64,000 nucleotides of DNA, from assembly GCA_041483135.1 (NCBI GenBank), contig JBGPFE010000016.1, forward strand, positions 12,692 through 76,691. The letters run 5' to 3'. A program made the position numbers and the translations under genes. Shown here in pieces: positions 51,162 through 59,464 of the stretch. The notes under the pieces were generated by a model that was not told the origin of the DNA, did not search any database, and saw nothing but the letters and a program-made list of their open reading frames with translations. Within the stretch, counting starts at the first letter, position 1. Every line of letters begins with the position of its first letter. Source of the stretch: PALSA-1004 sp041483135. GTDB taxonomy: Bacteria > Pseudomonadota > Gammaproteobacteria > Burkholderiales > SG8-41.

Positions 51162-51425
51162 CTAGGATGCTCCCGGCCTGACACCAAGGAGCAGGAAGGC
51201 CGCCACTGCGGCACCGAGGAACCACCACCCGTTTGTTGTGAAAACGAAGCCGCCAACAGCGACTGCACCTAGCCCAAGAAGCGGTGCTATAACGAAAGTC
51301 TCTGCGACTGTCTGATTCCAGAATAACTGCGGATGATTGTGTTTCGGCTGAGACACGAACACTTTACCTACCCACCAGTAGAGTGCAGTCGAAACCGCAA
51401 AAAGAATCCAGAGGGCTACTTCCAT
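51162..51425 (-). CDS. Small multi-span membrane protein of unknown function
   Basis: 87 residues with three hydrophobic segments: VALWILFAVSTALYWWVGKVF, AETFVIAPLLGLGAVAVGGFVF and GWWFLGAAVAAFLLLGV. A short hydrophilic loop with QPKHNHPQLFWNQ separates the first two. GAGG precedes the ATG by nine bases. It lies in the same strand and order as the other island genes, 58 bp after the stop of the coiled-coil membrane gene. Confidence 0.65.
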   Translation of the reverse strand: MEVALWILFAVSTALYWWVGKVFVSQPKHNHPQLFWNQTVAETFVIAPLLGLGAVAVGGFVFTTNGWWFLGAAVAAFLLLGVRPGAS

Positions 51426-51482
51426 CCCGGCATTACCTCATTTTGCCCACCACGCCATCTGGGGGTTAGCTTGAGCCACGAC

Positions 51483-51986
51483 TTAGTAGTTGAACCACCA
51501 CTTACCAAGCTCGGCTACTAAGAGAAGAAACGTACCACCGAATAGGAACGGCGCGGCGTAGTCGGCTTTTGATACGGAGTGTTGATACTCTTCTCTCATC
51601 CGCGTAACTGCTTCATCGCGCTGGCTTTGTTCGTTTTGAATTTCCACGGTTTTCTCGCTGTTTAATTTATCGAGTTTTTCATCAACTGCGGCGATTTGTA
51701 TGGTGATGCCGGATATGTTTTCATCGGCCCATTTGGTCAGTTGCTCAAGGGTCGCGTTGGGCGGCGGATGGCCATATCCGGATATGTATACGCTTGGCTT
51801 CGGACACACGAGATTCATTGCGCCTGCGTTGGGAATGATTGTGGTGTTGTTGCGATGGCCGAGTTCGAACCAGTTCTTGAACAACTCGCGGAACCGCTGG
51901 ATGCTCGATATAGCTTTGTAGATTCCGATGAGCTGACAGACAAAGCCTAGCATGGCTATGAGGAAAATTACGGTTTCGTGTCGCAT
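51483..51986 (-). CDS. Membrane-anchored coiled-coil protein of unknown function
   Basis: 167 residues from the ATG at 51986; the frame is open 72 codons further upstream, but that part overlaps the preceding gene and looks like its shadow. An N-terminal membrane helix (ETVIFLIAMLGFVCQLIGIY), a soluble region, a coiled coil (about residues 95-138, with VDEKLDKLNSEKTVEIQNEQ) and a C-terminal membrane helix (AAPFLFGGTFLLLVAELGKWW) give a hairpin-like topology with a coil between two anchors. No family recognised. Part of the unknown island operon. Confidence 0.65.
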   Translation of the reverse strand: MRHETVIFLIAMLGFVCQLIGIYKAISSIQRFRELFKNWFELGHRNNTTIIPNAGAMNLVCPKPSVYISGYGHPPPNATLEQLTKWADENISGITIQIAAVDEKLDKLNSEKTVEIQNEQSQRDEAVTRMREEYQHSVSKADYAAPFLFGGTFLLLVAELGKWWFNY

Positions 51987-52023
51987 GCGCGTGGCCTCTG
52001 GTAAGACGTGGTCTTGGACCCCG

Positions 52024-52497
52024 TTACCCTCGCACACCACAGGACCAGCAAACACCATCCCGCTTACGTCCGCCGCAATGTGGACACCTTCCTGTGTCTT
52101 GTGTTGTCGGACTGGAGTTGCTTTCCTGCTTTCGGGTTGGAGTTGCTTTCCCGTTTTCCTGCTTTCGCGCCATGGCGATACGGTCCTCCAACCTCTTAGC
52201 AAATTCCTCCATAAGTTGTGGCCGAACGATGCCTTTTTTTATCCAATCGGCCTGAATCGGTTTTAACCGATCTTGTGCAAAACGATCTGCCCTTTGAAGC
52301 TCCTTGTTTTCATAAAGCATAAAAGCAAATCGATACGCTAGTACTAAGGCCGCTTCGTAGATACTATACTTGTCGTCCCATGCGTGATCCAGTATTCCCA
52401 GTACGCCCAGTATTCCTCCTTCTTGCATGTCGATGCCAAAGGCGGGGAGCAGTGTTGCAACATCGCCGTTGTATCGCTTGCGTCGGTTGAAGAACAT
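52024..52497 (-). CDS. Zinc-ribbon protein of unknown function
   Basis: 157 residues. The N-terminal half is helical (LLPAFGIDMQEGGILGVLGILDHAWDDKYSIYEAALVLAYRFAFML). A Lys/Gln/Ser-rich linker then leads to a C-terminal zinc ribbon CPHCGGRKRDGVCWSCG. The start lies three bases after the stop of the preceding small gene, suggesting coupling. The ribbon resembles short nucleic-acid- or protein-binding ribbons, but no function is implied by it alone. Confidence 0.7.
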   Translation of the reverse strand: MFFNRRKRYNGDVATLLPAFGIDMQEGGILGVLGILDHAWDDKYSIYEAALVLAYRFAFMLYENKELQRADRFAQDRLKPIQADWIKKGIVRPQLMEEFAKRLEDRIAMARKQENGKATPTRKQESNSSPTTQDTGRCPHCGGRKRDGVCWSCGVRG

Positions 52498-52500
52498 GTA

Positions 52501-52710
52501 TTACCCAAGACCTAGCTGTTCAACCCAATCCCGCTCCTTGTAGTCGTAAATCCAGTTTTGCATTGGTGTCGGACTCGCGCTACGTTCGATTTTGATTTCT
52601 CGTTTTTCTATGATGTACGGCTCAGCCAGTTTTTTCGCTTGTTCAAGCGAATCCGGCAATGCGATTAGTTTGTTATCAGCCAGGAGTTGGATGCCCATTT
52701 TCGTCCCCAT
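52501..52710 (-). CDS. Small hypothetical protein, first gene of the island operon
   Basis: 69 residues (MGTKMGIQLLADNKLIALPD...YIIEKREIKIERSASPTPMQ...DYKERDWVEQLGLG). A GGGG sequence seven bases before the internal ATG at 52698 favours a 65-residue product. Mixed alpha/beta composition, soluble. Overall GC is distinctly lower than in the flanking chromosome. No family recognised. Confidence 0.6.
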   Translation of the reverse strand: MGTKMGIQLLADNKLIALPDSLEQAKKLAEPYIIEKREIKIERSASPTPMQNWIYDYKERDWVEQLGLG

Positions 52711-52916
52711 AAGATCGATGCCAGTTTCAGTAACACGTTACGTATACGTACAGAGTGCCACAAATTGAGGGGATATGTATACCCGCAGACAAATTGGAGG
52801 GGCGTCTAAAAAAACTGCTCAGGATCGTCTATGAGCGCGCACGAATAAGTAATGCCTCATTGCTCCAAGCATATGGTCATAACTTTCAGAATAAATCTGT
52901 GCCCCAGTCCAGTTAA

Positions 52917-53507
52917 TCATTGAGGTTGTTGTATTGCCCCAAAGGTATAGCGGGTCTCAGAGATGGCGACAGCTTTCGCAATAGCGTCGCCTCGTAATAG
53001 AGCATAGCCCTGAGAGACCCAATGACCGCGCTTTGGATTGTGAAAAAATCTCCAATTGCGATCGCCTTTCATATAAAACATTTGCAAGTGGTTAATGCAT
53101 TGGCGCGCGGTTGGGCCGACGGCATGCCGTTCTGAATCCAGATCGTCCACCGGCGTGAGAAGCGAGGCTCTGGGGACATCTCTTGTTTCAAATGGATTCC
53201 AATAACAAATTGTATTTGAGCTTGGTGGGAATTTCCCGAAGAAACGCCGGCAGCGCTCTACGCCGTGTCGGATAAGTGACACCGATAGATTTGCCGAGCG
53301 TGGCCACTCGACCTTTTCCAAAGAAAGCCTGTAGCCAAGATAACCTACCAAATCGTAGGGTTGGCGAAAGACCTCCGCACCATAATATAGAGCCCGGTAA
53401 GTCTCAATGCGCGCGAGCGCTTCCTCATGGTTGATTCTCCACGACATCAACACTGTGTACGCCTCGATGATCGCGTCTACATGGGCGAGTTTTACTTCAA
53501 CAGACAT
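52917..53507 (-). CDS. Hypothetical protein overlapping the recombinase remnant
   Basis: 196 residues from the ATG at 53507, or 176 from the ATG at 53447. The sequence reads like a genuine soluble protein (DLVGYLGYRLSLEKVEWPRSA, GVERCRRFFGKFPPSSNTICYWNPFETRD, HLQMFYMKGDRNWRFFHNPK, GHWVSQGYALL). The first 20 residues are antisense to the conserved YMGEFYFN segment of the recombinase fragment, so the later start is more likely. No family recognised. Confidence 0.6.
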   Translation of the reverse strand: MSVEVKLAHVDAIIEAYTVLMSWRINHEEALARIETYRALYYGAEVFRQPYDLVGYLGYRLSLEKVEWPRSANLSVSLIRHGVERCRRFFGKFPPSSNTICYWNPFETRDVPRASLLTPVDDLDSERHAVGPTARQCINHLQMFYMKGDRNWRFFHNPKRGHWVSQGYALLRGDAIAKAVAISETRYTFGAIQQPQ

Positions 53508-54383
53508 GAGTGGCGCGCCGCTAGAATCAAACCACCTTCAGAATGGATCAAGATCGATGTACCGTCGATCATCGATGAAAAGACCTTTGACCGCGTCGCT
53601 GCACGCCGCCACGCGCGCCACCCCAGCAAAACACCGGGACAGCAGCTCGCCTCGCCAGCACTGCTCATGGGGCTAATCAAATGCGGGCACTGCGGAGCTA
53701 ATATGACGCAGGCGACCGGCAAAAGTGGTCGATATCGATACTACAAATGCACCACTCGAATGAGTATCGGCGTGGGTCGTTGCAACGCTCGCAATCTCAG
53801 CCGCGAATCCACAGAGGAAATAGTCCTCACGACGTTAGCCGATAAGGTTTTTACTCCAAGTCGGGTAGAGATCATGCTTCGGGAACTGAGGACGCGCCAG
53901 CGTGCGGCACGCACTGCAGAAGATGCGCGCAGCGCGCATTTGACGCGGGAACTCAAAGAAATCGATACCGGTATTGCTCGCCTTTATGAAGCAGTCGAGA
54001 AAGGCTTGCTGCCGCTCGACGCAACGCTCCAGGAGCGTTCACAGAAGCTGCAGGCGCGCCGGCAGGACGTTCTGGTTGCCATAGCGACCCTACGCGATCA
54101 ATGGGAAGTCCCGCTCAACAAGCTCGCGCCGGTGCATGTTCGGAAATTCGCGGGTGCGCTCAGAACTCGGTTGCTTGATAGGGCGTCAGGATTTGGCAAG
54201 GCGTATATTAATCTGCTCGTAGACGAGATACGCCTCGACGGAAGCAAGCTGCACATCCAGGGCAGCTATCGCGCCTTGGCGCGTGCAGTCTCGATGTCGA
54301 AAGAAGGGAAGCTGGACACGGTGCCCAGCTTCGTACCAGAGTGGCGCCCCGAAGACGAATCGAACGTCCGACCTGCCCCTTAG
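53427..54383 (+). CDS. Large serine recombinase C-terminal fragment
   Basis: 318 residues. It has the recombinase domain from VYMGEFYFNRHEWR onward (IDVPSIIDEKTFDRVAARR), the zinc ribbon (C86-GHC89, C108, C119 in YYKCTTRMSIGVGRCNAR) and the long coiled coil (about residues 140-225, with RELRTRQRAARTAEDARSAH). The N-terminal resolvase domain with catalytic Ser is missing; normal length is about 500-600. The last residues (PEDESNVRPAP) are antisense to the tRNA-Arg gene. It is therefore a broken integrase at the att site and cannot recombine alone. Confidence 0.8.
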   Translation: MVDSPRHQHCVRLDDRVYMGEFYFNRHEWRAARIKPPSEWIKIDVPSIIDEKTFDRVAARRHARHPSKTPGQQLASPALLMGLIKCGHCGANMTQATGKSGRYRYYKCTTRMSIGVGRCNARNLSRESTEEIVLTTLADKVFTPSRVEIMLRELRTRQRAARTAEDARSAHLTRELKEIDTGIARLYEAVEKGLLPLDATLQERSQKLQARRQDVLVAIATLRDQWEVPLNKLAPVHVRKFAGALRTRLLDRASGFGKAYINLLVDEIRLDGSKLHIQGSYRALARAVSMSKEGKLDTVPSFVPEWRPEDESNVRPAP

Positions 54384-54418
54384 GAGGGGGCTGCTCTATC
54401 CACTGAGCTACCGGGGCG
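54343..54418 (-). tRNA. tRNA-Arg(CCT)
   Basis: Read on the minus strand it folds well: acceptor GCCCCGG pairing with TCGGGGC, D-arm GCTC...GAGC, anticodon stem GCCCC/GGGGC with loop CTCCTAA (anticodon CCT at 54383-54385), T-arm with TTCGATT, discriminator G and an encoded CCA (54343-54345). The T-arm side is duplicated at 50179-50200, and a recombinase fragment ends within the gene, marking it as an island integration site. Confidence 0.95.
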
Positions 54419-54479
54419 TGCGCGGGTATTTTAACGTAAAATGAGCATCAGTCTCATTGCTCATCCCTGAGGAAAATCA

Positions 54480-55019
54480 ATGATTAAGTGGCTGCTGGTC
54501 GCGTTTCTGATCGGCGTTGCGCTGCTGCTGTGGCGCATCACAGCCTATGCGAACAGTAACCTGCCCAAAGCCGGCGATCCGGCGCCGGGCTTTACTCTGC
54601 CGGATCAGAACGGCAAGCTGCGCGCAGCCGATCAATTCCGCGGCAAGTGGCTGGTGCTGTATTTCTACCCCAGGGACGACACGCCGGGTTGCACCGAGCA
54701 GGCGGCGCGGTTTCGCGACGCGATGCGCGAGTTCGAGGCGTTGGGCGCGGCCGTCTGCGGCGTCAGCGTGGATGACAGCGAGAGTCACGCGGCGTTTGCG
54801 CGCAAATACAATCTGCCGTTTGCGCTGCTCGCCGACCGCAACGGCGGGATCGCGGCGCAGTACGGCTCGCTCCTCAATCTCGGCATCGTCAGATTCGCCA
54901 AACGTAATACCTTCCTCGTTGATCCGCAGGGCCGGGTCGCGAAGGTTTATCTGGGCGTCAATCCCGCGCGCAACACGCAGGATGTAACCGCCGATCTCAG
55001 GCGGATGACTGTCTCATGA
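54480..55019 (+). CDS. Membrane-anchored peroxiredoxin (BCP/AhpC-TSA family)
   Basis: 179 residues. An N-terminal membrane helix or uncleaved signal (MIKWLLVAFLIGVALLLWRI) leads to the thioredoxin-fold domain: GDPAPGFTLPDQNGKLRAADQFRGKWLVLYFYPRDDTPGCTEQAARFRD with the peroxidatic C71. A second Cys at 93 could be a resolving residue. It reduces peroxides in the periplasm or at the membrane. TGAGGAAAA precedes the start. The next gene overlaps by four bases (ATGA). Confidence 0.92.
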   Translation: MIKWLLVAFLIGVALLLWRITAYANSNLPKAGDPAPGFTLPDQNGKLRAADQFRGKWLVLYFYPRDDTPGCTEQAARFRDAMREFEALGAAVCGVSVDDSESHAAFARKYNLPFALLADRNGGIAAQYGSLLNLGIVRFAKRNTFLVDPQGRVAKVYLGVNPARNTQDVTADLRRMTVS

Positions 55020-55414
55020 TCAAAGCTTTCGACCACGTCGTGCTGGCTACGCGCGATCTCGACAAGTGCCTTGCGTTCTACACGCAGGTGCTCGACATGA
55101 AGCTCGAGCGTTTCGGCGAGGGGCGCATCGCGCTCAAATTCGGCGACCAGAAATTCAACGTGCACCCGCCCGGCTATATCGCGGACATCAGGGCGCGCCA
55201 CCCGGCGCCGGGATCGCTCGATCTGTGTTTTCTCGCGGATTGTCCGCTCGAGGACGTGATCGCCCGTCTCAGGCAGCACAAGATCCCGATCGAGGAAGGG
55301 CCTTCGATACGCACCGGCGCGCGCTTCCCGATCCGCTCGGTATATGTGCGCGACCCGGACGACAACCTGGTCGAAATTTCCGAGCCCGCGGCAAAAACAA
55401 CAGAAAGGCGTTAG
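55016..55414 (+). CDS. VOC (glyoxalase/dioxygenase) family protein
   Basis: 132 residues; start overlaps the previous stop. Two beta-alpha-beta-beta-beta modules: FDHVVLATRDLDKCLAFYTQVLDMKLERFGEGRIALKFGDQKFNVHPPG and DLCFLADCPLEDVIARLRQHKIPIEEGP...VYVRDPDDNLVEISEP. Likely metal ligands: His near the start (FDHVV), His in FNVHPP and the final Glu (NLVEI). Often annotated as virulence-like or lactoylglutathione lyase-related; the substrate is unknown. Confidence 0.9.
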   Translation: MIKAFDHVVLATRDLDKCLAFYTQVLDMKLERFGEGRIALKFGDQKFNVHPPGYIADIRARHPAPGSLDLCFLADCPLEDVIARLRQHKIPIEEGPSIRTGARFPIRSVYVRDPDDNLVEISEPAAKTTERR

Positions 55415-55521
55415 CCATAGAGGGCGCAGAGTTCACAGAGAAAAAATAAGAAGCTGAAACAACGACAGATAAAAATTTGTTTTATAGCTATTGCTCTGTG
55501 TCCTCTGTGATCTCTGTGGCT
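55413..55521. repeat. CACAGAG-type imperfect palindrome, copy 3
   Basis: Left arm agccatagagggcgcagagttcacagag, given here in two parts as agccatagagggc and gcagagttcacagag, and right arm gctctgtgtcctctgtg followed by atctctgtggct, with an AT-rich centre of about 50 bp. It fills the gap before the uup gene and must overlap its promoter or leader. Confidence 0.8.
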
Positions 55522-55535
55522 CGCTTTAGTTTTTT

Positions 55536-57470
55536 ATGCCTTTAATTACTCTTGACGGCGCGTGTCTCGCGTACGGACACGTCGCGCTGCTCGATCACGC
55601 CGACCTGGTGCTCGAGCCCGGCGAGCGCATCGGCCTGATCGGCCGCAACGGAGCCGGCAAATCGAGTCTGCTCAGGATCATCGCCGGTGAGCTCGCGCTC
55701 GATGACGGCAAGCTGTGGCGCGAGCCTGAACTCAACCTTGCGCTGGTGGCGCAGGAGCCTGAGCTCGACGCGGAAGCGACGGTGTTCGATGCGGTCGCCG
55801 CCGGCCTCGGCGCTCAAACCGCGCTCTTGCATGAATACCACGAGCTGTCGCGCCGGCTCGCCGACGGTGGGGAGCACGATCAGGCGTTGCTCGGGCGGCT
55901 GCATGAACTGCAGACCGGATTCGAGCGCAACGACGGCTGGAACGCGAAATCCCGTGTCGAGACGAGCATCGCGCGGCTTGGCCTGGATGCCGACGCGCAC
56001 GTCGGCACGCTCTCGGGTGGCTTGAAGAAACGCGTCGCACTGGCGCGCGCGCTGGTCGGCGGGCCCGAGTTGCTGCTGCTCGATGAGCCGACCAACCATC
56101 TCGATGTCACGGGCATCGAGTGGCTGGAGGAACTGCTGGCGGGTTTTGCCGGCAGCGTGCTGTTCGTCACCCACGACCGGCGTTTTCTCGATAACGTGAC
56201 GACCCGCGTGATCGAGCTCGACCGCGGCCGGCTCGCCAGTTTTCCAGGCAATTTTTCCGCGTACCAGCGGCGCAAGGAGCAACTGCTCGACGCCGAAGCG
56301 CAGCAGAGCGCGAAATTCGACAAGCTGCTGGCGCAGGAGGAAGCGTGGATCCGCAAGGGCATCGAGGCGCGCCGCACCCGCAACGAGGGCAGGGTGCGGC
56401 GGCTCGAGCAACTGCGCCGCGACCGTGCCGCGCGCCGCGACCGCATCGGCCACGTCAATTTCGACGTTGCCGAGGGCGAGCGCTCAGGCAAACTGGTGGC
56501 CGAGCTTCAGCATGTAGACAAAAGCTTCGGCGGCAAGCGCGTGATTGGGGATTTCTCATGCGTGATCCAGCGTGGCGACAAGGTCGGGCTGATCGGCCCC
56601 AACGGCTGCGGCAAGACCACGCTGCTCAAGCTGCTGCTCGGCGAGATCAAACCCGACAGCGGCACGGTGCGGCGCGGGACCAGGTTAGCGGTTGCATATT
56701 TCGATCAATTCCGCGAGCAACTCGACGACGATGCGACGCTTGCGGAAATCATCAGCCCCGGATCAGATTTCATCGAGATCGCGGGCAGCCGCAAGCACGT
56801 GATTTCGTATCTCGGCGATTTCCTGTTTCCTCCGGAGCGGGCGCGCGCACGGGTAGCGAGTCTCTCCGGCGGTGAGCGCAACCGACTGCTGTTGGCACGG
56901 CTGCTCGCGCAGCCGGCGAACATGCTGGTGCTCGACGAGCCGACCAACGATCTCGACATCGAGACGCTCGAACTGCTCGAAGCACTGCTGCAGGATTATT
57001 CGGGAACGCTGTTTCTGGTCAGCCACGACCGCACTTTTCTCGATAACCTGGTGACTCAGGTCATCGCGTTCGAAGGCGACGGCAAGCTGCTCGAATACGC
57101 GGGCGGTTATGAGGATTGGCGTCGCGCGAAGCAATTCGCCGCCGATGCCGCGCGCAGTGATGGCAACCGCGCTGCGCCCGGGCGCAGACCGGCAGTTCGA
57201 CCCGCACCGCGTGCGCCGTTGCGCACCAGGTTGAGCTACAAGGAAGCACGTGAACTCGCGGCGCTGCCCGACCGTATTGTGGCGCTCGAGAAGGAGCAGG
57301 GCGCAATCTCGCAACGCCTCAACGATGCGGCGCTTTATCGCGACCAGCCGGGGCAGGTCAAGGTATTGCAGTCGCGGTTGGCCGCGATCGAAGCGGAGCT
57401 CGCGCGCAATACAATGCGTTGGGAAGAGCTCGAAACGCGCAACGGCGCGGCGCAGGCGCCGGTAAAATGA
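55536..57470 (+). CDS. uup: ABC-F family ATPase Uup
   Basis: 644 residues. First ATP cassette: GRNGAGKSSLLRIIAGE (Walker A), LSGGLKKRVALARALVGG (signature), ELLLLDEPTNHLD (Walker B). The ABC-F linker follows (KGIEARRTRNEGRVRRLEQLRRDR). Second cassette: GPNGCGKTTLLKLLLGEI, SLSGGERNRLLLARLL, MLVLDEPTNDLD. A C-terminal coiled-coil (TRLSYKEARELAALPDRIVALEKEQ) is the Uup hallmark. It has no membrane domain; Uup proteins bind DNA or ribosomes and affect transposon excision and translation quality. Confidence 0.94.
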   Translation: MPLITLDGACLAYGHVALLDHADLVLEPGERIGLIGRNGAGKSSLLRIIAGELALDDGKLWREPELNLALVAQEPELDAEATVFDAVAAGLGAQTALLHEYHELSRRLADGGEHDQALLGRLHELQTGFERNDGWNAKSRVETSIARLGLDADAHVGTLSGGLKKRVALARALVGGPELLLLDEPTNHLDVTGIEWLEELLAGFAGSVLFVTHDRRFLDNVTTRVIELDRGRLASFPGNFSAYQRRKEQLLDAEAQQSAKFDKLLAQEEAWIRKGIEARRTRNEGRVRRLEQLRRDRAARRDRIGHVNFDVAEGERSGKLVAELQHVDKSFGGKRVIGDFSCVIQRGDKVGLIGPNGCGKTTLLKLLLGEIKPDSGTVRRGTRLAVAYFDQFREQLDDDATLAEIISPGSDFIEIAGSRKHVISYLGDFLFPPERARARVASLSGGERNRLLLARLLAQPANMLVLDEPTNDLDIETLELLEALLQDYSGTLFLVSHDRTFLDNLVTQVIAFEGDGKLLEYAGGYEDWRRAKQFAADAARSDGNRAAPGRRPAVRPAPRAPLRTRLSYKEARELAALPDRIVALEKEQGAISQRLNDAALYRDQPGQVKVLQSRLAAIEAELARNTMRWEELETRNGAAQAPVK

Positions 57471-57535
57471 CGAGCGAAGGGTTATGGGTGATGAGTTATG
57501 AGTGATGAGTGAAGTGCGAATAGGAAAACGAGGAT
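57470..57535. repeat. GTGA-type degenerate repeat
   Basis: The gap after uup contains steps such as gttatgggtgat, gagttatgagtgat and gagtgaagtg, plus a later ccccattacc repeat (57549-57580). Loosely related to the other GTGA stretches. No gene. Confidence 0.5.
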
Positions 57536-57589
57536 TAATGACCGGCGAGCGCCCATTCCCCATTACCCATTCCCCATTACCGATCTTCT

Positions 57590-58600
57590 ATGGCTGATTT
57601 CTGGCGCAGTTGCGGCTACAACCTTCTCATGCGCGGTGCGAACGGGCGGCTGATCGTCACCGACGATTATCTGCGCGCGTATTACACGCGCCCCGAGCTT
57701 GCGCCGGTCGATGGGTCGTGCGCCGACGAGCGCGCGTTGCACGCAATGCTGATGGAAAATCCGCGACTTGTGGTGGGCGACGGGCAAATCGCCATTGTCC
57801 GCGACGAAGATGCGCGCGGGAACTACCGGGTCGTGCTGCGTTTTCGTGACCAGCTGCTCGCTGCGCCGTCGCTCGAAGCGTTTTACTTCGGGCTGTTCAA
57901 GCAGGACGTCGCGGTGCCTCCGCTGTTCATCGACCAGACGGCGCAGGTTATCCTGCGCGGAATCCTGGACGGCAACGACGACGGCCTCAAGGCGCGCGCG
58001 GCAGAGCTTTTTTTCCGCAGGCAGCGCGTCAATATCGACCACGGCGCGATCCGGCTGGCCGACGACGAAACGGTAGAGATGCACGCCACCAGCGGCGGCC
58101 TCGGCGATCTCGGCAAGCTGGTCCTCGAAGCGCAGACGCCGCTGCGCTCGATCGATCTCGATGTGCTCGATGCCAAGACCCACGCCGAATACTGGCGGCG
58201 CGACGAGCGCTTCGACACCGTGCTGCAGCTCAACAGCTCGCATCCCGGCTGCGCCGCGCTGTGCCGCGTGCTCGAAGCGTGGGTGGAGCACTTCCATCAG
58301 ACGCCGGTCACGGTGAGCCCGGTGCGTGAAATCCCGGACGATGACTGGCTTTGGCACGTCGGGCTCGACGCCGAGGCGACGACCATGCTGAACGGGATTT
58401 ATAATGGCGGCGAGGTGGACGAAGAACGCATGAAACGCATCATCGGGCTTTTTCGGCTGGAATTCAGGAATCCGTCCGACATGCACGCCGAGTTCGCCGG
58501 CAAGCCGGTGTTTCTCGGTCTCGCCATTACCCCCGACGGCCGGCTGCGCATGAAACCGCAGAACCTGCTGATGAACCTGCCGCTCGCGAGGCGCGCGTGA
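57590..58600 (+). CDS. Conserved uncharacterised protein (possibly DUF6352 family)
   Basis: 336 residues of soluble character. It begins MADFWRSCGYNLLMRGANGRLIVTDDYLRAYYTRPELAPV and has regular alpha/beta patterning with conserved-looking segments (AFYFGLFKQDVAVPPLFIDQTAQVILRGILDG, NSSHPGCAALCRVLEAWVEHFH, DDDWLWHVGLDAEATTMLNGIYNGG). I believe this matches a betaproteobacterial family of unknown function, but the family name is from memory and uncertain. It overlaps the SirB1 gene by four bases (GTGA), so the two are coupled. Confidence 0.75.
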   Translation: MADFWRSCGYNLLMRGANGRLIVTDDYLRAYYTRPELAPVDGSCADERALHAMLMENPRLVVGDGQIAIVRDEDARGNYRVVLRFRDQLLAAPSLEAFYFGLFKQDVAVPPLFIDQTAQVILRGILDGNDDGLKARAAELFFRRQRVNIDHGAIRLADDETVEMHATSGGLGDLGKLVLEAQTPLRSIDLDVLDAKTHAEYWRRDERFDTVLQLNSSHPGCAALCRVLEAWVEHFHQTPVTVSPVREIPDDDWLWHVGLDAEATTMLNGIYNGGEVDEERMKRIIGLFRLEFRNPSDMHAEFAGKPVFLGLAITPDGRLRMKPQNLLMNLPLARRA

Positions 58601-59436
58601 CGCCGCAGGCCGAGCGATTCGGGCAGATCGTGTCCGGTCCGGACGAAGCGATCAATCTCGCCGAAGCCGCGTTGCTGATCGCGGCCGAGGAGTATCGCGA
58701 TCTCGACATCGCTGCCTATCTCGCGAGGCTTGACGAGATGGCGGCGACGCTCAAGCGCCGGCTGCGCCCCGACATCAGCCCGGCCGACACCATCACTGCA
58801 TTGAATCGGTTCCTGTTCGATGAGCATGGGTTTACCGGCAACGCCGCGGATTACTACGATCCCCGCAACAGTTTTTTCAATGAAGTTCTCGACCGCAAGC
58901 GCGGCGTCCCGCTCACTCTGGCGCTGGTCTATATCGAAATCGGCCGGCGCATCGGGCTGCCGGTGCAGGGCATATCGTTTCCGGCGCACTTTCTGGTCAA
59001 GTGCCGGTTGCGCGAAGGCACGGTGGTGCTCGATCCCTATGCCAAGGGCGTCTCGCTGAGCTTCGATGACCTCCGACGGCGCCTGAAATCCCTGCACAAC
59101 GGCGTCGAGCCGCCGAAATCGGTGATGGCGGGCATGCTCGGCGCGGCGAGCAACAAGGACATCCTGGTGCGCATGCTGCGCAACCTGAGAGGCATTTACT
59201 CTCACCACAAGGAATGGCTGAAGGCGCTGACGGCGACCGACCGCATCATCAGCGTGACGCCGGGAGCGGCCGAGGAATACCGCGACCGCGGCATGATTTA
59301 CCTCAATCTCGAATGTTTCCGCGCCGCGCTGTTCGATCTGCAGGCTTATCTCAAGATGTTGCCGGTCGCGGACGATGCCGATACCGTGCGCCAGAAGGTG
59401 GTCGAGCTGCAGGCGGTGGCGGCGCGGTTGAACTAG
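58597..59436 (+). CDS. SirB1 family protein (transglutaminase-like plus TPR)
   Basis: 279 residues from a GTG that overlaps the previous stop. The N-terminal SirB1/transglutaminase-like core has PADTITALNRFLFDEHGFTGNAADYYDPRNSFFNEVLDRKRGVPLTLALVYIEIGRRIGLPVQGISFPAHFLV. The C-terminal third forms TPR-like helices (HKEWLKALTATDRIISVTPGAAEEYRDRGMIYLNLECFRAALFDLQAYLKM). The catalytic Cys typical of transglutaminases is not evident, as in the family. The molecular role is unknown. Confidence 0.9.
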   Translation: MTPQAERFGQIVSGPDEAINLAEAALLIAAEEYRDLDIAAYLARLDEMAATLKRRLRPDISPADTITALNRFLFDEHGFTGNAADYYDPRNSFFNEVLDRKRGVPLTLALVYIEIGRRIGLPVQGISFPAHFLVKCRLREGTVVLDPYAKGVSLSFDDLRRRLKSLHNGVEPPKSVMAGMLGAASNKDILVRMLRNLRGIYSHHKEWLKALTATDRIISVTPGAAEEYRDRGMIYLNLECFRAALFDLQAYLKMLPVADDADTVRQKVVELQAVAARLN

Positions 59437-59464
59437 CCCGGCAAAACAGGCGCGAAGAAAAATA

